DNA of 44,409 nt from Alphaproteobacteria bacterium (GTDB lineage Bacteria; Pseudomonadota; Alphaproteobacteria; Caulobacterales; Caulobacteraceae): assembly GCA_003241825.1 (NCBI GenBank), contig QBLX01000002.1, positions 4,532-48,940 on the forward strand, given 5' to 3'. A model generated the notes under the pieces. The model saw nothing but the letters and a program-made list of their open reading frames with translations, was not told the DNA's origin and made no database searches. This document shows positions 25,200 through 33,045 of this stretch, in pieces. Positions within the stretch are counted from its first letter, which is position 1, and every line of letters starts with the position of its first letter. The translations under genes and the position numbers were made by a program.

Positions 25200-25237
25200 A
25201 AAAGCGGGACCGTCTCGTGATTGACGAGACGGTCCCA
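25200..25237 (-). terminator. Rho-independent terminator of the cargo operon
   Basis: A perfect 13-bp stem gggaccgtctcgt/acgagacggtccc (25207-25237) with a five-base loop is followed on the minus strand by gcttttgtt. It lies just past the stop of the secreted hydrolase gene (25262). The preceding 24957-25199 stretch has no supported gene. Confidence 0.85.
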
Positions 25238-25261
25238 AGGTACGCGGCGGCCGGGTTGGCC

Positions 25262-26530
25262 TCAGGCGGCCGCGAGCCATGACTTGACCTGGGCGATCGC
25301 GGACGCCTCCCAGCCAAGTTCGAGGTGGTTGACGGCGAGGGTGGCACTGCCGCCATGGTTGGTGACGCCGACAATGTCGCGGCAGCTCTGGATGAACACC
25401 ACGCCATCGGACGGACCGGTGTGCTCATTGTGCAGCAGGGCAATGTCGTTCTGGTTGCCGCACAGATTGTGGATACGGACCGCCGAGGGAGCGGGAGCGT
25501 TCCGGATGACATCGACCAGCGATCGGCTGAGATAGGCGGCAATACCCGGACCGCTGCTGTAGAAGCCCTGGCCGCCGTGGAAGGTCGTGTACCAGTCCTG
25601 CTCAATAGTCGGCAAGGCATAGGTCGCGTCCCACCGCTTCAGAAGCTGGGCCGAGCCGGGGAAATAGGGCGAGCCATAGGTCCACTCCGCCCCTTCGCGG
25701 TTCAAACCGTAGCAGACCAGATTGTCATGGGGCGTCGGTCCGTTGATGACGCCGCCACACTGGGGATAGACCACGAGGCTGAAGGTCCAGCCGTGTCTGA
25801 ACGACAGATCGATGCCGTTGTTGGCCGAGCCCAGCAGGACCAGTCGTCGAATATCACCGCGATAGGTGGTGCCCCAGCTCTTGCGCACGTTGGAGACATA
25901 CATCCGGGCGTTCGAGGCGGCCTTGGACCAAGCGATTACATCCACCTGGGCCGCGCCGGTGCGAGCCTTCACGATCGCGACCGCGTCGGCGATCTGTTCT
26001 GACCAGAAATAGCCGTCGCCGTTCTTGTGCGGCAGGCCGATCGCGAAGACCTTGTGACCGGCCGTCGACAGGGACTGCATCATGCCGGTCGAAGGACAAC
26101 TGGCGCGGCCACAGCCATACGAGCCTGCCTCGTTCGGATCGGCCCAAGCGACATCGGCGTCCTGGTTGGCTCCATGCACCAGCAACACGGGCACCGGCCG
26201 CGTCCCTGTGTCCCAACCGGGCGCATAATACATCAGGAACTTCGACGAATGCGGGCTGGAATCATTGCCGAAAAACGTCGAGCGCTGGCCGCTCTGGTCG
26301 CCGCGACCATCCGGCGGGAAGGCTTCCTGCGTGAAGGCGGTCGTGTCGTCACGCCAACGTTCCACGCGCACCCAGCCGTTTTGGATGCCGCTGCTGTAGG
26401 TAGTCTCCAGCGTGGTCGGGCCGGCAGCGACCGGGCCGGCGAGGGTCATGGTCAGGCCGCAGGCAAAAGCGAGGACAGCCAAAAGCCGTCGCGCCGCTCT
26501 TTCGGGGCCGCATTTCCGGATCTTCAGCAT
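25262..26530 (-). CDS. Secreted alpha/beta hydrolase (lipase / polyester depolymerase-like)
   Basis: This 422-aa protein starts with a Sec signal peptide (basic head, then LLAVLAFACGLTMTLAG, cleavage near AAG). The mature part is a lipase-type alpha/beta hydrolase: 'VPVLLVHGANQDADV' (oxyanion side), the nucleophile region VDVIAWSKAASNA, an Asp-bearing region 'CGNQNDIALLHNEH' and a C-terminal 'VNHLELGWEAS' with the likely catalytic His. Several Cys could form disulfides. The nucleophile elbow reads A-W-S-K-A rather than G-x-S-x-G. The start is ATG 26530 with GGGAG upstream; the TTG one codon earlier is less likely. It is the last gene of the AraC/TonB operon before a terminator. The substrate is probably an ester or polyester, but this is inference. 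Confidence 0.82.
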   Translation of the reverse strand: MLKIRKCGPERAARRLLAVLAFACGLTMTLAGPVAAGPTTLETTYSSGIQNGWVRVERWRDDTTAFTQEAFPPDGRGDQSGQRSTFFGNDSSPHSSKFLMYYAPGWDTGTRPVPVLLVHGANQDADVAWADPNEAGSYGCGRASCPSTGMMQSLSTAGHKVFAIGLPHKNGDGYFWSEQIADAVAIVKARTGAAQVDVIAWSKAASNARMYVSNVRKSWGTTYRGDIRRLVLLGSANNGIDLSFRHGWTFSLVVYPQCGGVINGPTPHDNLVCYGLNREGAEWTYGSPYFPGSAQLLKRWDATYALPTIEQDWYTTFHGGQGFYSSGPGIAAYLSRSLVDVIRNAPAPSAVRIHNLCGNQNDIALLHNEHTGPSDGVVFIQSCRDIVGVTNHGGSATLAVNHLELGWEASAIAQVKSWLAAA

Positions 26531-26563
26531 CAACGTCTCCCTGAAGCCCCCATTGATCTGCGC

Positions 26564-27535
26564 TCAGTCTGCGGGCGGGCTGAACCGCAGACGGATATCG
26601 TTGGCGATCCGACGTCGCCCCGCGTGGCACACGTCCAGAACGCCGAAAGTCAGAAAGCCGTGGATGGTCTGCGCGCCGACATCCGAGGTGACCGGCACGC
26701 CTGACGCGCGCAACCGGTCGGCGTAGACCAGACCCTCATCCCGCAAGGGATCGAACGCGGGCACCAGGACGAATGCAGGTGCGAGGCCGGTCAGGTCTGC
26801 GGCATTGATCGGCGACACCCGCGGATGGTCTGCTGCACCGCCGCCCGAGGCCAGATACCAGGCGGCTGTCCCGTCGATGGCGTCGCGCGTCAGAAACAGG
26901 TCGCCATCGCCGAACGCGAGGCGCGACGGATAGGCGGCGTGCGGCCGGCTGGAATCGATGACCGGATAAAGCAGATACTGGGCGGCCAGGGGAGGTGAGT
27001 CCTCACGCACGACCTGTGCCACAACGGCGGCCAGATTACCGCCGGCGCTGTCGCCCATGACAGCCAGCTTTTCGGGATCGCAGCCCAGGGCAGAAGCGTG
27101 CCGCGCGGCCCACCGTGTCGCTGCCACGGCGTCTTCCAACCCGGCCGGAAAGCCATGCTCGGGGGCCAGCCGATAATCCACACTGATGAAGACCGCACCC
27201 GACAAACGGCACAGCGCCCGCATCAAGCCATCGTAGCAGTCCAGATCGCCGACCGCCCAGCCACCGCCATGGAAGAAGACGATCAGCGGCAGCGCGGCAT
27301 CGGATGAGCCTTCGGCGCGATACAGCCGGGCTGGTCGATCACCGTCGCCGCCGGCCACCGCTATCCCGGACACAGCAACACGCTCTTCATCGTCCGACCG
27401 ACCGGCAAAGGCTTTGAAAATTGCGACGGCCTGGGCGCGTGCCGCAACCGCGAGGTCCGGTGCTTTGCCCATGTCCATCGCGCGGGTCATGGCGTTGAGG
27501 TCCTCGAGCAGGGCCCGGGATTGAGGTTCCAGCAT
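26564..27535 (-). CDS. HSL-family alpha/beta hydrolase (acetyl-esterase type)
   Basis: This 323-aa cytosolic esterase of the hormone-sensitive lipase family has an oxyanion-hole 'FFHGGGWAVGDLDCYD', nucleophile 'VMGDSAGGNLAAVVAQ', an Asp in 'FDPLRDEG' and a His in 'TIHGF'. The start at 27535 is chosen because it lies eight bases after the TonB receptor stop and begins the natural N-terminal cap sequence; the track's longer ORF runs back into the receptor gene. It would hydrolyse short-chain esters, possibly products brought in by the receptor. Same operon as the receptor and secreted hydrolase. Confidence 0.9.
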   Translation of the reverse strand: MLEPQSRALLEDLNAMTRAMDMGKAPDLAVAARAQAVAIFKAFAGRSDDEERVAVSGIAVAGGDGDRPARLYRAEGSSDAALPLIVFFHGGGWAVGDLDCYDGLMRALCRLSGAVFISVDYRLAPEHGFPAGLEDAVAATRWAARHASALGCDPEKLAVMGDSAGGNLAAVVAQVVREDSPPLAAQYLLYPVIDSSRPHAAYPSRLAFGDGDLFLTRDAIDGTAAWYLASGGGAADHPRVSPINAADLTGLAPAFVLVPAFDPLRDEGLVYADRLRASGVPVTSDVGAQTIHGFLTFGVLDVCHAGRRRIANDIRLRFSPPAD

Positions 27536-27543
27536 GGCCCGGC

Positions 27544-29841
27544 TCAGTAGCGCCAGATCAGGCGCAGATCGTAGGTGCGCGGCGCGGCGTAGAAGCCCAG
27601 CTGGACGCCCGGGAAGTCGGCCAGATTGAAGCCCTGGACCCGCACCTCCTCGTCGGTCAGGTTTTGAACCCCGGCGCGGACCTCCCAAACCCCGTCGGTG
27701 GATCTGAGTGCGGCAAAGGCGCTGATCAGGGTGTAGGCGTCCTGTTGCAGGACCGGAGAGTCAGTGATCTCGGTGGCCACCGTGCTGCGATAGCCGGCGT
27801 CCCCGTGCAGGACCAGGCTGTAGCCATCGCTGAGCGGCTGTTCCCAGGTCACGGCCAGGCTGGCGTTGACCTCAGGACTGTTGACAAGGGCGCGGTCGCT
27901 GACGTCGGTGATTGTGCCGCCGACAAGGATGTCGAATTCGTCGTACTGCGCGTCCAGCAAGCCGAGCGAGGCGTTGATCGACAGCTGATCGGTGGGCCGT
28001 GCCGCCAGTTCGAACTCCAGACCCTGAATGGTCGCCGCTGCGGCGTTGGTGAACAGGCTGACGAAGACGCCGGTCACCGGGTCGGAACCGAAACTGGTGA
28101 CCTGGATATCGGTGTAGTCGTTGTAGAAGTAGGCCGCGTTGAAAGTCAGCCGACCGTCCAGACCAGTGATTTTGGCCCCCGCCTCATAGCTCCAGACGAA
28201 CTCGGGCCGGAACGGTTCGAAGCTGAAGTTATTGGTCGCCCGGCCATCGAAGCCGCCACTCTTGAACCCGCGCGACGCCGAACCGTAGAGCAGCACGTCC
28301 TTGTTGGGCGTGTAAGACACCGAGACTTTCGGGGTGAAGGCATCGAAATCAGCGTCGCCAGTGATCGGCGTCCCGGCGACGCCGCGTCCCGCCCGGAATG
28401 GCGGCGTGTTGCGGATCACCGATACCGCTGGATTGAAGAAGTTCTCGAATCGCCTGCCCGAGAACTTTTCCTCTTGTGTATAACGCAGGCCGCCACCGAT
28501 CGAGAGCCTGTCGGTCAGGTCGTAGGAGACGTCGGCGAACGCCGCCCACGACCGGGTCTCCTGACGGGTGTCGGCGAGGCTCGAGGTCTGGAAGCCGAAT
28601 GCGACCACAGGAAAGCCGAAGATGGTGGCTGCACCATTGTCGACGCCGGAGAAGGTCGTGTCCTCGTCACGGAAATAGTAGAGGCCCGCTGTCCCTGTGA
28701 GGCGACCCCCCGCGTCGTAGCTGGCGCGCAGTTCCTGGCTGAACTGGTTCTGATCCTGCAACACCAGGATATCGAGGATGGGCAGGGGCGCACCGTCGAC
28801 GTCCAGGTTCAGGTCAAAGGCCATTTCGCGGTAGGCTGTAATCGACTCGATCGTCACCGCATCCGAGGCCTCGTAACGCACGGTGACCGACGCGCCTAAG
28901 CCGGTCAGGTCCGACAGCCCGTTGGCGTTGACATTAACCCGATAGGGATCGGTCGCGGCCGGATAGGTCACCAAGGCGCCGTTGGTCAAAGCTCCGGTGA
29001 TAGCCGTCTCGCGTGCCGGACTGCGCGACGTGTCTGGTCGATCGCGTTTGGCGTCGACGCTGACCAGCACCTGCAACCGATCGGTGGGCGTCCAGTCCAG
29101 GGCGATACGACCTGCAAGGCTGTTCTGATCACCATCGTCCCGACCGTCGACGGCGTTCTCGGCATAGCCGTCGCGTCCGGAGTAGGCGAAGGCGACCTTG
29201 CCGTTCAGTACCCCGTCGATCAGCGGACCACCGATACGGCCGTTCAGGATGCGTGAAGCATAGTTGCCGATGCCGGCTTCGAGATAGGCGGCTGGCGTCG
29301 AGGACGGCGGCGAGGAAACGAACTTGACCGCACCGCCAATCGTGTTGCGGCCGTAGAGCGTGCCCTGCGGTCCCCTGAGGACCTCGATCCGGGCCACATC
29401 AAACAACTCCAGGAACGCGGCCTGCGAGCGGGCGATAAAGACATCGTCGACATAGATTCCCACGCCCGGATCGGCGAAGGCGAGCGAGTCGTTCTGACCG
29501 ACGCCGCGCAGGTAGACGACCGCGTTAGAGGCGTCGCCCTTGTCCAGATAGAGGTTCGGCACCGAATACTGGATGCCCGAAATGTCATCCGCCTGAAGGT
29601 CCGATAGCCGCTCCGCGCTGAATGCGGAGACGGCCACAGGAACATCCTGGAGCGATTCCGAACGACGACGCGCTGTGACCACGATCTCGTCCAGCCTCGT
29701 CGGCTCGGCCCGGGTCTCGGCGGCTTCCTGAGCGACTGCGGCGCTGGCCGTGGCCAGCGCCGCCAGCGAACCAGCGGCCAGCAACGCGGCCCGGCCACGG
29801 CACGCCGCCGCGCCAAGCAGATTCATGCCTCGGAAATGCAT
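27544..29841 (-). CDS. TonB-dependent outer membrane receptor
   Basis: This 765-aa protein has a signal peptide (LLAAGSLAALATASAAVAQ), a TonB box region (DEIVVTARRR), then a plug domain with 'VPNLYLDKGDASNAVVYLRG' and 'RIEVLRGPQGTLYGRNTIGG'. A 22-strand barrel of typical length ends in a terminal aromatic strand (RLIWRY). The layout is that of sphingomonad/Caulobacter-type receptors for carbohydrates, aromatics or steroids, not of a siderophore receptor with a lock motif. The ligand is unknown. An esterase gene follows eight bases away, and an AraC gene lies upstream on the same strand. Confidence 0.93.
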   Translation of the reverse strand: MHFRGMNLLGAAACRGRAALLAAGSLAALATASAAVAQEAAETRAEPTRLDEIVVTARRRSESLQDVPVAVSAFSAERLSDLQADDISGIQYSVPNLYLDKGDASNAVVYLRGVGQNDSLAFADPGVGIYVDDVFIARSQAAFLELFDVARIEVLRGPQGTLYGRNTIGGAVKFVSSPPSSTPAAYLEAGIGNYASRILNGRIGGPLIDGVLNGKVAFAYSGRDGYAENAVDGRDDGDQNSLAGRIALDWTPTDRLQVLVSVDAKRDRPDTSRSPARETAITGALTNGALVTYPAATDPYRVNVNANGLSDLTGLGASVTVRYEASDAVTIESITAYREMAFDLNLDVDGAPLPILDILVLQDQNQFSQELRASYDAGGRLTGTAGLYYFRDEDTTFSGVDNGAATIFGFPVVAFGFQTSSLADTRQETRSWAAFADVSYDLTDRLSIGGGLRYTQEEKFSGRRFENFFNPAVSVIRNTPPFRAGRGVAGTPITGDADFDAFTPKVSVSYTPNKDVLLYGSASRGFKSGGFDGRATNNFSFEPFRPEFVWSYEAGAKITGLDGRLTFNAAYFYNDYTDIQVTSFGSDPVTGVFVSLFTNAAAATIQGLEFELAARPTDQLSINASLGLLDAQYDEFDILVGGTITDVSDRALVNSPEVNASLAVTWEQPLSDGYSLVLHGDAGYRSTVATEITDSPVLQQDAYTLISAFAALRSTDGVWEVRAGVQNLTDEEVRVQGFNLADFPGVQLGFYAAPRTYDLRLIWRY

Positions 29842-29917
29842 CGTCGGTCCCCGTCCCTGTCGATCCTGGTTCGCCGCTCTTCGGTCGGCGTTGGACCAAC
29901 ACTAGTTCCGTCGGCAC

Positions 29918-29938
29918 GAACCGGTCCACGACTGGTTC
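29918..29938. promoter_or_regulatory. Inverted repeat between araC-type gene and TonB receptor
   Basis: Arms gaacc (29918-29922) and ggttc (29934-29938), extendable as aaccggt/actggtt with one mismatch, lie just after the regulator's stop and about 80-95 bases upstream of the receptor start. This is a suitable site for the AraC-type regulator, but it is not proven. Confidence 0.4.
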
Positions 29939-29940
29939 GA

Positions 29941-30960
29941 TCAATCGATCAGGACATTTTCGCTCACGCGCGGGCTCCAGTTCGAAGGCGTGACGCCGTT
30001 CCAGGCCTTGAATGCACGGGAAAAACTGCGGCTGTCAGAAAAACCGAGCACTTGCGCCACATCGTCGGGGTGACGATGGCGATCCAGCATCTGTTTCGCC
30101 CGATCGTTCAGGCCGCGCGCGCGCAGGTCCCGGAACCGAACCCCGGCCAGGTGAAGTCGCCGCCTCAGCGTCGCCACGCTGACGCCCAACCGCAGGGCGG
30201 CGTCGGCCTGATCGTCAATCCCGGCGGCGATGGTATCCGACACCCTCTGGATGAAGTCGGTCGGATCGCCAGCCTGTTCGCGCTCCACGATCATGGCCTC
30301 GACCGCACCGTAAACGTCGACCCCCCGCCCGGACTTCTGTGTCAGGCACACCGGAACGGCTGCCGTTTCAAGGTCATACTCCAACGCGTAAACGCTTCCT
30401 CCGGTCCTGACCGGCACAATCCAGAACGACAGGAAGCCATCGGGCCCGGTCCGCCTGGGCCTCCGGGTCCGGACGGTTTTGAGCATGGGCGACAGGTCGC
30501 GTCCTGCAGCGAGGGACAGCATGGCGTGGAGAAAGATCAGCACCCCCTCAAGCGTGGCGTAGGCCGCCACTGAATCCGCTGGAAAGGCGTAGGGGAAGTC
30601 CCGGTCGTCGATCAGGTAGATCAGACGATCGCGGCGGCGCTCGACCCGATTGAAATGCCCGCCGTGCACCAGATTATAGGCCCGTGCGATCCGCGCCATG
30701 GCCTCATGGACGTCGCCGGCGTCAGCCAGGGTCTCAACCACGAAGTCGGTGGTGCCGACGGCCAGTGGACGCAGCGAGAGATGGCAGGTCTCGTCGCCGG
30801 CCTTGACTGACAGGCGTTGCAGCAGCCGGAAATGCTCGATCAATGGAAGTCGACTGGCCGGCGCGCTGAGTTCCAGCGTATCGGCGAAACGCCAGAGCGC
30901 GGCGACCTCGTCACCATCGATGGTCAACCGTTCCAGTCTGACACCCTCTGTCGGCTCCAT
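29941..30960 (-). CDS. AraC family regulator (arabinose-binding-like N-terminus)
   Basis: This 339-aa protein has an N-terminal ligand-binding type domain of the PF12625 class (HFRLLQRLSVKAGDETCHLS and GHFNRVERRRDRLIYLID). At residues 240-339 it has two helix-turn-helix motifs of the AraC family (VSVATLRRRLHLAGVRF and 'DVAQVLGFSDSRSFSRAFKAWNGVTPSNW'). It is encoded directly upstream of the receptor/hydrolase genes in the same direction and probably activates them in response to the substrate. The start ATG has no strong ribosome site. Confidence 0.9.
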   Translation of the reverse strand: MEPTEGVRLERLTIDGDEVAALWRFADTLELSAPASRLPLIEHFRLLQRLSVKAGDETCHLSLRPLAVGTTDFVVETLADAGDVHEAMARIARAYNLVHGGHFNRVERRRDRLIYLIDDRDFPYAFPADSVAAYATLEGVLIFLHAMLSLAAGRDLSPMLKTVRTRRPRRTGPDGFLSFWIVPVRTGGSVYALEYDLETAAVPVCLTQKSGRGVDVYGAVEAMIVEREQAGDPTDFIQRVSDTIAAGIDDQADAALRLGVSVATLRRRLHLAGVRFRDLRARGLNDRAKQMLDRHRHPDDVAQVLGFSDSRSFSRAFKAWNGVTPSNWSPRVSENVLID

Positions 30961-31223
30961 TCCAACATGCTCTCAACTTCGGAGCCTGTATGCAATGGCC
31001 ACACGAGGTGCCTAAAAATGAAATGCGTGGGCCCAGTACAAAGCAACGTAGACAAGCAGGAAGCCTCAGTTGGCTCAGCCCTCGGCGTTCGGCGGTTGAT
31101 TGGTAACTCCCGACCCAGAAGCGGGCTTCGCTAACCACCGCCTTGAGTCAGGAACGGCGGTTGCCAGTGGACGTCCGAGAAGCGCCAACACCTGCCTTAC
31201 CCAGCTTGGCTTTGTCCACCGGG

Positions 31224-32555
31224 TCAAGCAAGGCGTCCACGCGCCGCCGAGGGAAGTGCGATTTCGCGCCGCATCGCCGCGTGAATTCGTCGGGTGGAGT
31301 CCTCTGATACTCCGGCCTGTTCGGCGAAGGTCGGCCAGGCCTCGACCTGATCGTGGATGGCGCGGATCATCGCCTCCGCCTTTTTTGCCTTGAAGCCGCA
31401 AAAGGCGCCGAAGGCGAGGAGATCCGCTAGGTCAAAGGCGTCGCGTCTGCCGTTCAGGCTCATCTGGTGCTGGCTGGTCCAGGGCCCGGACGGATTGTAG
31501 GCGTAGCTGACATCAAAGGCTGGCGAGAGCCGCCACTCGCCCTTTCGGTTCATGAGGAAGGCAATATTCTTGACGTGATCGTCCTGGTTGCGGACGAGGA
31601 TGTTGAAGACCGCACGCCGGAACTGCTGCTCGATATCGTAAGCGGGCAGATCCAGAAGACGGATGGTCTCGACCGCCTGTTCGTAGCTGTAGGCCCCGGC
31701 GGCGTTGAAATCATAGTGGCGGAGCGCAGCCAAGGACTGCATGTGCAGCTTCTGACCCGAAGCGGAGCGGTCGAACCGCCGTGTCATGAAATGAGACCGC
31801 CCGCCCTCGCGGTGGATGCGACACTCGCTCATGTCGATGCCTGCCGCGACCGCCAAGAGATGAAAGCCGTATTCGATCAGGCCGAATCCCTGAGGATCGG
31901 CAAGCTCCTTGTCGCGATTGTTGCTGACCCCATCGAACTTCATCAGCCAGTAGGAGAAGCCCTCCCCGGCTTTGACTTGCCCGGATCGAAACTCGCCGGT
32001 CTCGGCGTTCCAGGCCAGGATCGCCTTGGCGCGCGCGCCGCCCGCTGAGGTGCCGACACGAAGGATTTCCTCGAGCGTCTCTCGGTCGTCTTCCCCGGAC
32101 AGTGCGCCCTTGAGCTCCAGGCGGTTGTTCAGGACCTGGTTGGCGAGATCGACGAGGGCGTCAATCTGGAGACGTCGAGATCGACGCGCCGCCTTGAGCA
32201 AGGTGGGATGAAACTCGAGGGCACCCATGCCGCGGGTGCCGATGTAGCAGAGGCGCTCGACCGGATTAAAACTCCCTGCCGGGCGTCCCTGCCCTGCCAG
32301 CCAAGCGTCGATGAGGGCGTTGCCGAACTTGTCCGGCAGGGAGTCGGCCAAGAGGCCGGGAAGACCTTTGAACCCGTCTTTGGGCAGGCCAAGAAACTCA
32401 TAGGGCATCGTTTCGAGGGGCATGACGATCGGGGACAGCTGAATACCGCTATCCACGAAGTCCGGAGCGTACTGGAAGACGCCGAGCGCGCGGTCCTCAA
32501 CCCAGCTGACCGCGCCGATGTCCTTTCCCCATAGCCGGACGGTGGCGTCGGTCAT
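31224..32555 (-). CDS. hipA: HipA family Ser/Thr kinase toxin
   Basis: This 443-aa kinase matches HipA. It has an N-terminal couple-like domain, then 'VGTSAGGARAKAILAW' (ATP-loop region), a 'LMKFDGVSNNRDKE' segment, the catalytic loop 'FNILVRNQDDHVKNIAFLM' (the DDHxKN core) and 'LSPAFDVSYAYN' (metal-binding Asp). In characterised HipA proteins the kinase phosphorylates a glutamyl-tRNA synthetase and is neutralised by HipB. Its start overlaps the HipB stop as ATGA. The target here is not known. Confidence 0.93.
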   Translation of the reverse strand: MTDATVRLWGKDIGAVSWVEDRALGVFQYAPDFVDSGIQLSPIVMPLETMPYEFLGLPKDGFKGLPGLLADSLPDKFGNALIDAWLAGQGRPAGSFNPVERLCYIGTRGMGALEFHPTLLKAARRSRRLQIDALVDLANQVLNNRLELKGALSGEDDRETLEEILRVGTSAGGARAKAILAWNAETGEFRSGQVKAGEGFSYWLMKFDGVSNNRDKELADPQGFGLIEYGFHLLAVAAGIDMSECRIHREGGRSHFMTRRFDRSASGQKLHMQSLAALRHYDFNAAGAYSYEQAVETIRLLDLPAYDIEQQFRRAVFNILVRNQDDHVKNIAFLMNRKGEWRLSPAFDVSYAYNPSGPWTSQHQMSLNGRRDAFDLADLLAFGAFCGFKAKKAEAMIRAIHDQVEAWPTFAEQAGVSEDSTRRIHAAMRREIALPSAARGRLA

Positions 32556-32908
32556 TCGCTGTCGTCCTCACCCCACGCCCAAGCCGACGCCGGGCCGGTG
32601 ACGCGTCGTCCACTAGCGCGCTGGCGCTCCTGACCGGACAGTTTAACCCGGTCCAGCGGGCGAATGTTCGGATCCGGCAGGAAGGTCTCCAAATGGCTGT
32701 CGAGCCGAAGCGCTCTGAGAACGCTCAGGAAGGTATCGAGCGAAGCGTTCTCCCCCGATTCCAGCCGTTTGACGGTGCGGAGAGATGTTCCGGCGTTCTC
32801 CGCGAGCTGAGCCTGGGTCATATTGCGGCTGAGACGGATGTGTCCAAGCCGAGCTCCCAGCGCTTCAGCCAGTGTTTGTGTGAGCTTGTCTCGGACAGGA
32901 GGGGTCAC
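32552..32908 (-). CDS. hipB: HipB family antitoxin (XRE helix-turn-helix)
   Basis: This 118-aa protein has the Xre HTH 'ARLGHIRLSRNMTQAQLAEN' plus 'GTSLRTVKRLESGENASLDTFLSVLRAL'. A longer C-terminal tail extends beyond the HTH. It is the antitoxin partner of hipA (ATGA overlap). The GTG start has AAAGGG six bases upstream. Two palindromes lie in the promoter stretch, so autoregulation is expected from family knowledge. Confidence 0.9.
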   Translation of the reverse strand: MTPPVRDKLTQTLAEALGARLGHIRLSRNMTQAQLAENAGTSLRTVKRLESGENASLDTFLSVLRALRLDSHLETFLPDPNIRPLDRVKLSGQERQRASGRRVTGPASAWAWGEDDSE

Positions 32909-32925
32909 ATTCGGCCCTTTGAGGC

Positions 32926-32957
32926 TTGTATACGCAATAACGGGTCATATACGACCC
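32926..32957. promoter_or_regulatory. Candidate HipB operators
   Basis: Two palindromic elements, ttgtatacgcaa (32926-32937) and gggtcatatacgaccc (32942-32957), lie about 20 bases upstream of the hipB start. HipB proteins bind such palindromes to repress hipBA. Confidence 0.5.
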
Positions 32958-32987
32958 CTTCTAACCGGTCCATGAAAAACTCGATAG

Positions 32988-33045
32988 GGTGCCACTTTTG
33001 GCCCGTTGTGGCGCTGAAATGTCGCAAGGGGCCAAAGTTGACACC
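32988..33045. repeat. Imperfect inverted repeat at the integrase 3' end (IS-end-like)
   Basis: Arms ggtgccacttttggccc (32988-33004) and ggggccaaagttgacacc (33028-33045) are near complements around a short gtggcgctgaaat centre. The second arm abuts the integrase stop. The motif order resembles the ends of IS21-like insertion sequences, so it could be an IS remnant or the integrase terminator. Confidence 0.4.

Noticed and set aside
24959-25282. 107-aa plus-strand ORF across the terminator
   Set aside because: Runs through a perfect terminator stem and overlaps the hydrolase end; no motif.
27664-28899. 411-aa plus-strand ORF antisense to the TonB receptor
   Set aside because: Long antisense ORFs are expected in high-GC coding DNA; no domain and the receptor motifs are clear on the other strand.
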